Part shown: piece after piece, positions 1 through 11,360 of the stretch
Layout: every line of letters starts with the position of its first letter
Position numbering within the stretch: the first letter of the stretch is position 1
DNA from: Patiria pectinifera
Lineage: Eukaryota; Echinodermata; Asteroidea; Valvatida; Asterinidae
Direction: 5' to 3'
DNA length: 64,000 bases
Assembly: GCA_029964075.1 (NCBI GenBank)
Contig: CM057142.1
Location: 2,805,770-2,869,769, forward strand
Program-made: the position numbers and the translations under genes
Notes under the pieces: generated by a model
Seen by the model: the letters and a program-made list of their open reading frames with translations, nothing else
Told to the model about the DNA's origin: nothing
The model's database searches: none

Positions 1-2061
1 GTGAATGCCTTTCATTCGATACCTGATAATCTGAAAAGTGGCCCAACTTGGAATTCAGGTCCTTTCATATAATTAGCTGTATCTCTGGACTGGGGTGTCC
101 AAATGAGATGGAATAAAGACCATTGTGTAGAGTATGTACTACACATTCAGACTCTATAGATAAGTTTTGCAAAAGGAGAGTGCTAGTATTTTAATATTTA
201 TGAATTGACTGCTACATATTTATTGACACACGCTGTATAGAAAGAAAATGGCTTTAAATGAAACCCGAGCTACATGTACACAAACAGGCAGAGAAATGTG
301 ACAACTATTGACTAGTGCAGAAATAACCACATTGGGAGGCCATGTGATATTGTTGATTAAGTGGTGCTAACAACTATAAACTCAGACAAGATGGGGATGG
401 TATTGAAAGGTCTGGTACCTGTACCCGTGTAGAGTCTGGATGAATACCAATAGCGCATGTGTATGAATTGGTCAGGATGCCCAGTGGGAACACAGTGGAT
501 GTATAATGTGCATGAATGTTGACAATATTGACTGGCAATGAGGGCACTAATGAAGATCTATGCACCCAACAGGACTCTGAATGTCTACAAAATGGAATAG
601 GGCCCTCTTGTGGTCACTCAAAGATTGTCTTGATTATCACTAGGAAAATAGAAAACTGCCATTTCTTCACTATACTCAAGTGATAGACCCAATGCCATTA
701 CATCAATTTAGTATACTAGACAATTCCATGCAAAAGTGGACAGACAAGGCTGAAAAGTGGAAAGTTTATGAAATCTTCCAAAATACAAGCACCACAACCT
801 CCAATGTGGTGTGAAATAAAAGGGGACAACAAGACCTTTCATATGAGTGATGTGGTAGTAAGATGGAATATGGTTAACTGTATTTTTTGGTAGAAAATAA
901 AACAGTTTGGGGGCTAAATTAAGGATTTTAGATAATAATTTTGGCACCTTGTTATATATGGCACGCGCAAGTTTTATTGTGAGTGTTTGTTTTTAAGGCA
1001 GAGAGAAAGGTTCATGTTTTATGAGAAAAGAGTTTCATTATGTTGCAGTTCATCAAATTCAGATTTTATGCCGTGTTAGAAACCATGAAGAGGAAGTAAT
1101 GTGAGTGACGTAACGTGAGTGACGGTAACTCCCTGTAATCTAATGTTCCTTGCATCTAAATACACACTGATTTGATTCGAAACAGGTTTTTATATCTAGC
1201 TACGTGGGTTGAATAAAAGGTATAACAATGCATAGAGCTATAATAAATTACTAGAGCGCTAACTCGCCATTCTGCGCATTCTGAAGCCGTCCTGGGCGCA
1301 GACATTTTGAATTCATGTGCGTATTTGTAGAACACAATGAAATTAGATGGATTGAATTTTGAAAGTGTACTCTACATGCAACACGCAAGTAGAACAACAA
1401 CTTAAGCGCGTCATTGACGGTTCAAAAAACGTGACAGCAAAAAGCATCTGTGGCGAATATGCGCACGCGTTGCGCTGTTTGCGTAGAGCAAAATGACACG
1501 CTCATTTGCTGATCGTGTGTTTCGGTTTTGGGCGTATTGGCTTCGATAACGCACCAGTATGGAATACAAACGCAGATATGCAAATAGCCGTACAAAAGCC
1601 GTACAAAATTTCTAGGTCTCCATAGGTTTGTGCACAAACATAGATGCGCCCAGCAGGCATTACTTTGTACACGAAGTTAGCGCTCTGTTACCTCTCTGTT
1701 ACAATGTTACTTCTGCATCGCAGACTACAGTTTGAGGAGACTTCAACTACAAAATTGCACAAAAAAATGTCCACGTTGGTTTTTTTGTCATGTGAGTGAT
1801 GACCAACAAACACTCATGCGGGTTGAATTTTTCTTTCCATTTTTGAGCACCCCTTACCCCAAGGTTGTTGTATGGCTGGTTTGATTCAGCTTGATCAGAT
1901 ACTTTTTAAGCAGTGAAAGGTCAAAGTAGCATCATGGCATATAATTGTAATGTGAGTGACAGCGGACAGTGAAGGCGCACCTATTGTTTAGATGTACACA
2001 CCGCAGCTCTATGGTATGTAACAATTCTTGCATGTTCTACCACTAATTAGACACAATTCAG
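1..2061. other. Gene-free stretch, intron or 3' flank of the GALNT7-like gene
   Basis: No coding exon is recognisable on either strand. The next GALNT7 exon expected after 2686 (end of the catalytic domain, then the lectin domain) was looked for on the minus strand and not seen, so it probably lies left of the window. The word GTGAGTGAC recurs near 1100, 1114 and 1951 without obvious meaning. Confidence 0.6.
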
Positions 2062-2477
2062 TTAAAGGTACAGTCCATCATTTGTAACTTGTGCATTTTG
2101 TTCATTTGAAGCAACAAACGTGGTCAAAAACTAGAGATGGGTGATAAACAACTAAACTGACAAAGTTCAGCTCAGCTTCAGCTGTATATTTCGAGAAAAA
2201 AAAAACATTCTAGGATCTCGATTTCAAATAAAAATTTACTCAATCATGTTTTGAATTGGGCCTGAATTCAGCGTCCGAGACAGCGTCTGAGCAGCTACGA
2301 CGAATTATAGTAACCGGAAATTGCATTCTTTTGTTGATTTCTTCAAAATGACAGTATGCCAGAAAGAATAACTTCACAGGGAGTTTAGTCCCCGTACTAT
2401 CTTTCAACCAAGAATGTTTTCCAACAATTACGCTAGTTACTTTTTGGATAGCTGCAAATGATGGACTGTAGCTTTAA
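2062..2477. mobile_element. Non-autonomous TTAA-flanked inverted-repeat element
   Basis: The arms AGGTACAGTCCATCATTTG (left) and its near-exact complement (right) face each other about 415 bp apart. Each is bordered by TTAA, the target duplication typical of piggyBac and Kolobok-type transposons. There is no coding capacity inside. The family name is not known to me. Confidence 0.7.
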
Positions 2478-2685
2478 TATGTCAAGGACATTTAGCCTGC
2501 TAGACCTACACATCAGCTTACTACACTACACCACCACCAATTCATTCACTATAAGCTACATGTGTGTAAAAATGAGCTCTGTGAAAAGTATTGGTTTTAG
2601 GATGGAAACAGAGTGAATGGTGTGTTACGACGAAAGATAGAGCACCATGTATCCACCACCACAATCATGACAATAGATGTCTTAC

Positions 2686-2808
2686 CCTCTCGCTTATCAT
2701 CATCATGCTACCGTTTGGTGCCGAGTACGGTACCTTACCGTGAATTCTGTACACGTGACCAACGCGCGAGCAGGGCACCCACAAAAGTGAGCCCCCGCAC
2801 ATCCACAA
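2686..2808 (-). CDS. GALNT7: GALNT7-like alternative exon 7b (catalytic domain)
   Basis: A 41-codon exon that is a second version of the exon at 2885-3007. It encodes [20 protein letters not shown] and the residues after it, which matches the part of polypeptide GalNAc-transferases that follows the IWGGEN motif. It has a good acceptor (TTGCTACAG) and donor (GTAAGA). Both exon ends are phase 0, so it can be joined directly to the exon ending at 4107 (ELSFK). It differs from its neighbour at only six residues (L/I1, L/I9, H/L23, K/R25, A/S30, I/L38) but at many silent third positions, so it is an old duplicate kept under protein-level selection. Confidence 0.85.
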
Positions 2809-2884
2809 CTGTAGCAACACAGAGCAAAATAGAAACAAAATCTGATTAAAGATTGTTTTGGGGAGGTTTCATTTATCATCTTAC

Positions 2885-3007
2885 CCTTTCGCTTAACATC
2901 ATCATGCTCCCATTTGGAGAGGAGTATGGTACCCTGCCAAGGATTCTATAGACATGGCCCACCCTGGAGCATGGGACCCAGATGAGAGAACCACCACACA
3001 TCCATAT
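2885..3007 (-). CDS. GALNT7: GALNT7-like alternative exon 7a (catalytic domain)
   Basis: A 41-codon phase 0-0 exon beginning [20 protein letters not shown] and ending MMMLSER. The acceptor is CCTGCCCTCCAG and the donor GTAAGATG. It directly continues exon 6. Only 76 bp separate it from the downstream duplicate 7b, which makes joint inclusion unlikely and mutually exclusive use probable. The C-G-G and PCSRVGH signature is the conserved end of the Gal/GalNAc-T motif region of GALNTs. Confidence 0.9.
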
Positions 3008-3432
3008 CTGGAGGGCAGGAATCACACTAACAAGATGAAGGTATGGGGGAAAATGACATAATATCAAAGGAACAAACTATTTGACGTATGACCTTTTGGC
3101 AACTTGTTTTTCACTAACCCGGAGTGCCTTACACTTACGCAAACGCTGTGAACAATGCTGACGTTTGCCATGGATGGCAACGTGTGCGCAGTGGGACCGA
3201 CTATTTGCCACCAACTTTGCTGAACGTTAGCAATAAAGGCTAACTGTTTTCCCGAGTCATTCACTATGTTTTCCAAGATGGCCGACTCACACATCAAAAT
3301 ATCTCAGAAATTCATATAATCACTGGCAAAATTTCGCTTCGAGTCGCAATTAATTAACAAACATTTGATAAGATGCTATCTACACAATGACACTTATAGT
3401 ACTGGACACTGCCATCTTTGCTACATAGTATG

Positions 3433-3965
3433 CAAATATTGACTGCTTCAAGTGGTGTAGTAAAACTAGCCTCCCGAGGTGATCCATGACGCATTCTATT
3501 TTTCCCGAGGTGAAGCTGAGGGAAAATAGAATGCTACATGGATCATCAAGGGAGGCTAATTTTACTACACCACGAGACAAAACAGTCAATATTTGTTTTA
3601 TAACACCTCTCCCATAGATTCTGCTTGATTTTAAGCGATAACTGATTAATTAAATATAAATTAATACAATATAAGTGTATTTCAATTTGAATACGAAATT
3701 AGTTGAGAATGTACTTGCACTTTTCCAAACTACCCCTTCATGAAATGTTTGAACCCAGTTCTGTAGCACTAGCACTTGGGAACAATACGCGCAACGCCCA
3801 CAACCATATGTATTTGCACACAATACCGGTTCTTATGCATAGTACTCTGGTTACTACGGGTATAGTTCTTGGTTGCTATGGGTATAGTACTTTTGGCTGT
3901 GCAGAGCAAGATAGCAAAAATAGTGAATGCCATGTGACTCGCTCTCGGCCAATCAAGATACAGAA
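3433..3965. repeat. Dispersed palindromic repeat (copy 1 of 3)
   Basis: Positions 3433-3595 form a long imperfect palindrome with ends CAAATATTGACTG and CAGTCAATATTTG. The sequence after it (to about 3965, including the word GGGAACAATACGCGC) is related to 32029-32465 and 61637-62131. This is a dispersed non-coding repeat, probably a compound of a palindromic element and a second inverted-repeat element. Confidence 0.6.
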
Positions 3966-4106
3966 TCTTGTGGGTTAGGTTTTACAATTACCCCGGTATA
4001 ACTTTGGGTAACTAATTACGAGCAAGTTCACACAAAAACTATGACTGAAGTGGGGCTCAGTAAAAACGACTTCTGTTTGACAGCACCCACTGTATAAGTA
4101 CAGTAC

Positions 4107-4224
4107 CTTGAAGGAGAGTTCGAAGTTTTCACCTCCCCAGATCTCCAGTCCATCGTCGTAGGCTCCGAGCTCAAAGAAAAACTCCCGTCCCATCGCAAAT
4201 AGGCCTCCTGCCATTGCAGGGGAC
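4107..4224 (-). CDS. GALNT7: GALNT7-like exon 6
   Basis: Encodes [20 protein letters not shown] and the residues to ELSFK, including the GALNT signature [11 protein letters not shown]. The exon is 118 bp. It starts with one base that completes the arginine split across the exon 5 donor, and ends in phase 0 at AAG|GTACTG. Phases agree with both neighbours. Confidence 0.95.
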
Positions 4225-4359
4225 CTTACAAATCAAGAAAAAAGAAACATACAAAATTTGACGTCTTGTTGAGTATTATCAAGTTCAAACAAAAAAGTTG
4301 TAAATACGATACCACTGATTTCCATGAGCATATGCCTCAATTTCGTGTCTAAGGTTTAC

Positions 4360-4533
4360 CTGTAGGGCTCTGTCTCATACTTTCTCCGTTTTCTCTCAAA
4401 CTCCGGGAGGGGGAAGTGTTTCCAATACAGGCTCCAGTCAAACCCGCCTCTGTCCTGATCCCCAGTGCCTTGTGGGTACACCTTGTAGTTCTGATTGTCA
4501 ATCACGTCAATGACAGGGCACACTGCTGTTGTC
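4360..4533 (-). CDS. GALNT7: GALNT7-like exon 5
   Basis: A 174-bp exon coding TTAVCPVIDVIDNQNYKVYP and the residues to KYETEPYR. The acidic GDQD stretch, GGFDWSLYWK and TEPYRSP are as in GALNT7 rather than GALNT1-type enzymes. The acceptor follows TTTTACAG and the donor is CAG|GTAAAC. It enters with one base and leaves with two, fitting exons 4 and 6. Confidence 0.95.
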
Positions 4534-5689
4534 CTGTAAAACAAATGGGGGAAAATAAAGACTTTGAAAAAAAAACAATGCTGTGTCCACTGAAGCTACT
4601 AGTGGTGGGGTTTAAATCCTGATTTTTTGAAAATTTGGTTTGAATTCCAGTATTCGGTTTGATCTTGGAAACCGGATATTCGAAACCAACGCTAAAAAGA
4701 ATTAAGCCTTCCATTGTTTGTGACGCAGGCTAAGAAAGGTCTTCTTGGTATATGGATAGCCTGCCTATTTGACTTATCAGACAGCTCCCAACCATTCTTT
4801 TCAACGTGACAGTTCTGTAGTGCTTACGTAAAGGGCAAGTGGTCACTGAATCTTGCAAACTATATACCCAATCATCAATGAGGGCAAGCATGCAGCACCT
4901 CACTTGTAGCTTTTGGTTGGCATGACTGTGAGCTGGATGGGAGCTTTCGGTAAAATCAGCTAACCGTTATTCGGTTTGAAAAAAAAATTAGGATAACCAG
5001 ATTTTGAAATTTCCCATTTTTCCCACTTCTAGAGTAGCTACCAATATTTATCAAAAACAATACCTTCTTACGCCTGTTTTGCCATCTACTGGGGTTCGGT
5101 TTTTTGAGTTGATGATGAATTGGAAATCTTGGATATCTCCTAGTGTAGTAAGAGTTGGGGTAGTTGAAACATTTGTGGCAGAAAATTCATTGACTTATTT
5201 TTTTTTTCTATTTAGCAGTCAGCACTGCTACTAATAATCATTTTTGGCTGAATTTTTGTTCTCGTTTTTTCCAGGTATACAGCCAGATAGGTTATTTTTT
5301 TTTATAATGTTACACTAAAAGCAATTTCCTTTATTTTGCACATATACATGTACATGTATGAATAAATAAAGAATTATACACATGTTAGAGAGTGTAACGA
5401 CATCATCTTTCAAATAGTAATTACTGCAGCCCGGTGACTATTTTCCTTGGTCCATTACACTCATCATTCAGTGCTCAAGGTTATTATTGGCTCATACAAA
5501 AGGGCCGTAAAACCTTTCATCATCAAATACCATTTACAACTCATTATCAATAATTGAAGCCATTACTCCCTGCACAGCCATAAAGCACTCCACCTGTTCC
5601 TCCTTATACTGCTCTAAACCACTCAAACCTCTATGGTTTATGCATTCATCAAGGATTAAATACAGTGCAGAACAATGTAATACAAAAGC
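4534..5689. other. Intron 4, left part; no gene seen
   Basis: AT-rich intron sequence between exons 4 and 5. There is no coding signal on either strand. A run of TACATGTACATGTATG lies near 5345. Confidence 0.6.
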
Positions 5690-6020
5690 TGAAGGGTTAA
5701 TAATGATGCAATTCCTACTTTCCTTCAATTTGTGCAAGAACCGAGTGCACAAGCGCAAAAAACAACTACCTGAATCGTTACACCGCCTTTTTCAATTTAA
5801 TAGATCCACACATGATTATAATACTAAGTCCTCATGCGAATTACATACCTCAAGTCAGAACAACTCTTTCTCAACACACCATTTCTTTCTCTGGACCAAA
5901 AAAACTGGAATTACCTTTCACCGTCTATAACTAATTGCCCTTCAAGTAATACATTCAAATATAAACTAAAAACATTCCTACTTAATTCTCACAGTGCCTG
6001 GTTCATTATTACGTTAAGTT
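5690..6020 (+). pseudogene. Non-LTR retrotransposon reverse transcriptase 3' remnant
   Basis: Two overlapping frames together read like the very end of a LINE ORF2. The first contains LPESLHRLFQFNRSTHDYNT, the second has LKSEQLFLNTPFLSLDQKNW and then SITNCPSSNTFKYKLKTFLL. This matches the usual tail of CR1/RTE/jockey-like proteins (a YNTR-like word, a W-NSLP-like block, then an FK-LK--LL helix). A frameshift separates the halves. It is a dead 5'-truncated copy inside GALNT7 intron 4. Confidence 0.65.
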
Positions 6021-6748
6021 GATTAAGTCGTTACTGAAATATTGTTTAGTGTTGTGTCTACTTTGTTTAACTTTTACATATATTTAATTGTTATACTTCT
6101 AAGTTCTATAATTAGTGTTGTTTGTCTTGTTTTGTGAATTGTATTGTGGGGCACATCCACCACCAGCTTCGACTTTTTGGGATGATACCTCCACAGAATT
6201 GAAGTGTTCAGGAGAATTGTCTGAGCTCCGTTTCAAAATGTCCACCAGATTTCATTTATCCAGAGTCAAATTTAAAGGAAGCAAAATTTGTATTTATTAC
6301 TGCTTTACATACCAAACTGTATTATCTAACAACACTGTCTTAATACCTTGGCCCAATGGTACATGGGAAACTGTGTTGAACAATCTGATCTGTTTGCATG
6401 CTTTGACACAAATTTGTTATCAAGAAAATTGAAGATTTTCTGAGCCAGGCTTCATGCTTCACCATGACAGCCACAGCATGCGTCACTGAAAAAGCCATTA
6501 AATAAATCGTCTCAATAAGTTCTGCAGTTTATTTTCTTTTTTTTATCCAAGACGGGCCAGCCAGCCTACAGTGCTCTTTGCATCTGATTCACTGCCTGAC
6601 TCACTGACTCACTGAAAGGAAGTTATTTCCAAAAATCCTGGAACTTTCTCTCGCATATTCTCAATTTATCATTTTTTTTTCGAAGGTGGTGGGGGGGGAC
6701 ATTTTGCCCACCCCATCCCCATTGACACCCCTGCGGACGCCCATGTTG

Positions 6749-7085
6749 TTAAAGAGGTTGTGGGATGCTCGAAGACATTCCGTCATTTTTCGGGTATATG
6801 TAGCCTAAGGTGTGATGAAATAAAAACGACTATTGTGTCTGTCATGAAATGAGTACAAAAGGTACTTTTGAGAGCTGTTTTTCAGGTCCCGCTTTGACCC
6901 GAACGTGCAATTTGTGTAAAAGTCGTCGTTGGGGGCAGCAAACAAAACATAGTAAATCGTGACGTAATAAACAGGACTCCCGATGCAGCATAGTATAAAC
7001 GAGTCCTGTTTATTACATCACACCTTAGGCTACATATACTCGAAAAATGACGGAAATGTCTTCGAGCATTCCAAAACCTCTTTAA
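6749..7085. mobile_element. TTAA-flanked inverted-repeat element
   Basis: Arms of about 90 bp (TTAAAGAGGTTGTGGGATGC at the left, its near complement at the right) enclose a short centre near 6930. TTAA is present at both ends. There is no ORF. It is probably a piggyBac- or Kolobok-derived MITE. Confidence 0.75.
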
Positions 7086-7630
7086 ATGTACATTAAATTA
7101 ACAGCAATACGACTTCCTACATGTAGCTTGTCGTCTTCTCTCTTTTTCTTCTTCTTTTTTCTCTTTTTTTTTTTTTTGCTTTTCTAGGGGGAGGGGGAAA
7201 GTGCCCCCTCCTTGCCCCTCCCCCTCCTGACGACACCCATGGTAATACTACTGACCTATTGCCATTTGTGAGTTGGCCACGCCCCTTAGACAACCCAATG
7301 GAATTTTTGTACGCTAAGTTTTGTTGGTCTCAGATGATGCACGATCCGCGTCCAATTGTATATCATATAATTGGACAATATTTCACAAGCTGTGTTGGCC
7401 CATTGTGTAGGCCAAATGCATGAAATGACTCCCAGTGAGTAGTCATTCTGAATCAATTGAATAGCATTTTGTGCGTTCTGGGACCGGCTTTACTAGATTT
7501 ACCCTGTCTTGTGTTATCTTCTACATGACAGATAGATGTAATCTATACATGTAAATCTAACCATTTATATGTGTTTGGTACCGGTATACTGCCATCATAA
7601 AAAACTCAACTCATCCAAACACGCCTCATA

Positions 7631-8281
7631 TACAGAGTGAGTCAAAAAAAGCGGAACCCAAACCCCAAAAATTATATTTCATATTTAAAAAAATATGTAG
7701 CACCAAAAATAATAATGGCTGGAAAGCCAATTTCATAAGCTACTTTTGGATGAAACAATTACTGAAATTGGTCAATCCGTCCAACAATGACCTTAAAACC
7801 TGTCTCGTCCAAAAAAATGTGATTTCAACAATCGTTGTCACAATTGTCTTCAAACATCACCAGCGATGAAATCTTAGTTTAAACATTATAAATATGCAAC
7901 AAAGTCCTTTTGAGGGCCCGTCTTTTAAAAAAAGTATATTTTATACATCATATTGTTTGCCTAACCAGTGTTGTCAACTAAATTATTGTGTGCTACGGTT
8001 AGTGACAGTTGTTGAAACAAGTATTCTGTGTCATTTTCTTTGTTGTTCCAAACAGTCAAAACACCCAATAAATTGCTTTTTTGGACGAGACAGGTTTTAG
8101 GGTCATTACGCTTAAATGGTGATATTCTTTAAACGGATTATACAATTTCAGTAATGTTTTGATCTAAAAGTAGCTTTTGAAATTGGCTTTCCAGTCATTA
8201 TTATTGTTGGTGCTATATATTTTTTAAAATATGAAATACATTTTGGGGGTTTGGGTTCCGCTTTTTTTTACTCACCCTGTA
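7631..8281. mobile_element. CAGGGTG-type inverted-repeat element (MITE)
   Basis: The left end TACAGAGTGAGTCAAAAAAA and right end TTTTTTACTCACCCTGTA are complementary. The complementarity continues inward for over 100 bp (GCGGAACCCAAACCCC; TGGCTTTCCAG). The interior (7894-8100) has no recognisable protein. It shares its terminal word with 10947-11360 and, in part, 32683-33145. Confidence 0.8.
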
Positions 8282-9879
8282 CATGTAGTCTGTATGCTGA
8301 TTGATTCATACTCTCCCTTATCTACATGTAATTTGTTCACGGTACACAGGGTCTTCACTTTCCAGCAGCAAACCCATCCATTGTCAATACCAATAACCAC
8401 GAGCGTGATCAGCAGTTCACCTCAGACAGCTTCACAGACCGACACCCTCGATCACTTGCCAGGAGAACTCCGCGGCAAATGTTAAATGGTGCAGAACACA
8501 GAAATAACAAATAACCCCGGGCGGAGAAGATTATTTTCCTTTTGCAGTCAGGCGGTATTGCAATGTACCTGCCTGGCTCGTAGATATTAAAGAATTCCCT
8601 GAGTATTTAGGTAAGCATCCAAGATGTGCCCCTAGATATTTGTTTTGTATGTTTTGATCTGGGCTGTGCATGTATGACACCAAACGTCACCGGTTTCATG
8701 AAGGGACGGGCATGTCAATTTGAAAGAGAAACACGTTTGAGATAATCGCAAGAGAAGTCTCATTTCAATTTTGCAAAATGTTCCATAATGCATCTACTAC
8801 ATGCAGTAAATAAAACCCCCACATGATTCTTAGAGAGCTTAGCTTTTTAGTGAGCCCAATAATAATCATTGAAACTGGTTAATTTGATAAAATTACCAGC
8901 AAAGATGCCCGTCTTTTCTTGGAAAGGAAAAATTCAGTTGACCAACTTTTCTGCTCTTTAGTGCAATGTGTTTTGCCAAAGTAAAGAGGCACGCATGTTT
9001 ACGTGTGTGTCTGAAAATGTATAAAATACCCCCGTCTCTTGATGAAAATGGAAATCTCACATTCTACTTCCACGCCTTTTTTTGTTTATTTTGTGCACAG
9101 CATGTTAGCGTCTCTGCACGAAAAGGCAAAATGCAATTACGGAAATGACTGTTCCTTACAACAGTAACGTTATTAAGACATTACATGTACACCAGTTTTG
9201 CTTCAGAAAGCAAGTCAGAATTGTTGAAGTGCGATGTTTTCAAGCCAAAAACCTACAAAAATCTAAATAGAAAAAAAATTACACTTTTGACATGCCCGTC
9301 CTTCAAAAGGGTGACGAAAAGTGCAATTCTGGTGTATTTCAGTGTTATCCTGACACTTACTTACTCACACGTACAATGTACGGTAGGGAAATGAGGACTA
9401 ACAGAAAATTGAAGCCTTGCATAGTAGTTGGATTGTTCCTTTCTTACAATTTTTAACTTAGCAGAGAATGAGGATACTTTAAAGAAGAAAAAAAATTATT
9501 CTAAATTTATTCAACTGAAGTTCTAGTTCTCACTAAATAAACTTAACTGTCCTCCAAAATGCTTATAAGCACTTGTGAGTCAATTCTGTAAAAGAAGTAC
9601 ACCGGTAAACCCAAGCACATAAACATAAACCCTATCAGTTATTAGTTTATTCACTTATTAATTTAACCCTGGAAATAGCTCCATGATCTAGCATTACCTT
9701 ATTTGAAAGATTTCTAATCATCCCACCATGTGACAATTGACCTGCCAAGCTACTATAAACTGCTTAATAATATCCCTCACCTAATCACACAATTAACCGT
9801 TTATCTTACACATCATCGTGGGGTGTGATACCCATTTCTAGAATCTGCACAAGTACCCAGTATCAACTATCTATAGGAT

Positions 9880-10060
9880 AGAATTTCACGTCGGGGAGAT
9901 GAATTGCGAGAAAAAATTACCAAGCTTACTCGGGTGGGACTCGAACCCACACCCTCTTGCTTACTATAAGACGTCACATGTACAAATGTACAAAGAAAGT
10001 TGTTGCCTCTGATACAACCTAAGCGGCCATTATCATGGTGCGGCCATCGTGATATTTTCC
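9880..10060 (-). mobile_element. tRNA-derived SINE fragment
   Basis: On the minus strand there is a clear RNA polymerase III B box, GGTTCGAGTCCCACC (9933-9948), in a tRNA-like context, followed by CGAGTAAG. The A-box side is degraded by an insertion containing ACATTTGTACATGTGAC, so a functional tRNA is not supported. Confidence 0.45.
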
Positions 10061-10417
10061 CATTCAAATCAACGTAACCAAAGTGAGGCTGGAAGGAAAA
10101 ATAGTCTGGTTCCTTTTTGCACAAAAAACATTATCATTAGTAATGTTATTGGATACAGGGAACATGACTGAAATGGTGGCAGCATGATACAGGTCTATTA
10201 TAGGGTTTATAAAATAGAACTCATGAAGGGCAAATCAAACTTAAACATAGATCCCCCCGGCCAAAAGGAAAACAAATTAAAATTCACCATGCAAGTTCTG
10301 TAATCAAAAGATTACATGGATTTTATCATCCTGATTCCATTCAACACCTTTCTCCTCCTTTCAACAACCACCCATCCTATCCTCCCCCCCCCCCTACTGA
10401 TCCTAATTCCTCCTCAC

Positions 10418-10631
10418 CTATTGACAGCGATAGGTGCGAGCAGCGGTGGCAGCCAATTAATGCCAACCTCGCAGTGTGCGTCCAACCACAGCAGAACGTC
10501 CCCTGTGGCCGCCTTAGCTCCGATGATGCGCGTCCTGATCAGACCTTCCCGACGCTTGTTGTGGATGACTTTGACTTTACCCTTGAACTGCGGAGATGTC
10601 GCATAGTCATCCAGTTTCCGTTTTAAATGCT
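10418..10631 (-). CDS. GALNT7: GALNT7-like exon 4
   Basis: A 214-bp exon that carries the core of the glycosyltransferase A domain. [20 protein letters not shown] is followed by LWLDAHCEV, whose DxH (Asp-Ala-His) binds the Mn2+/UDP-GalNAc. The exon enters with two bases (completing GAG, Glu) after acceptor ATATTCAG and leaves with two bases at AG|GTGAGG. It is the first exon downstream of the Polinton insertion in transcript order. Confidence 0.95.
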
Positions 10632-10946
10632 CTGAATATTAAAAAAGATGAAACCCCAAAGGTTGGATGTTTAAAATGGGTTGCTAGGTGATGAAGTTAA
10701 GGATTTGTCATGGATATGGGAGCTGTGGTATTCAAGTCAGCAAAGAAGTAAATTTTGTAAGATATTTTGTCTGCGCTCTTCAACGAATTTGAATTTTTTT
10801 CAGATGATTTCAAAAAAAAAAAAAAATGTTCTCCTCACAAACTTTCAATTTGCATGTTCTATTTCAACGGAAAATACTACTTTTTTCTATTTTTATATTT
10901 TAACCCTCTGAAAACAAATAATTCAAACTTTGGAAAGTAACTACTC

Positions 10947-11360
10947 TACAGGGCGAGTTAAAAAAAAAAAAGGGGGCAGGCCCAATTTTGAATGAAGTTT
11001 TGCCTGTACAATGTAGCACTTTCAAAATCTAGGATATTAAAGTCCAATCAATAAGCTTTCATTTAGTAGAAGAACCATTCAAATTAAACATGTACTTTTC
11101 CTATGCATCCCTTTGAGAATTGTTTTCGTTTTGCTGAAAGAACACTTACCTTTTTGTGATCCGTGGACAGAACTTTAAAACAGTGTTTGTGTTCAAAATG
11201 CCCCAACTTGAAAAGCACATGAGTGATTTGAGTGATTCTTGTACTAAAAAAAAGCTCGTTGATTGGGCTTTCATATCCTAGATTTTGAAAGTGCTACAGG
11301 CAAAACTTCATTCAAAAGTTGGTCCTGCAATTTGGGTTTCGTTTTTTTACTGACCCTGTA
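10947..11360. mobile_element. CAGGGTG-type inverted-repeat element (MITE)
   Basis: The end TACAGGGCGAGTTAAAAAAA pairs with TTTTTTTACTGACCCTGTA. Inner arms share TTTTGAATGAAGTTTTGCCTG and the complement CAGGCAAAACTTCATTCAAA, then CACTTTCAAAATCTAGGATA. There is no ORF. Confidence 0.8.

Noticed and set aside
1095-1960. GTGAGTGAC repeats as regulatory array
   Set aside because: Only a few unevenly spaced short matches; not distinguishable from chance.
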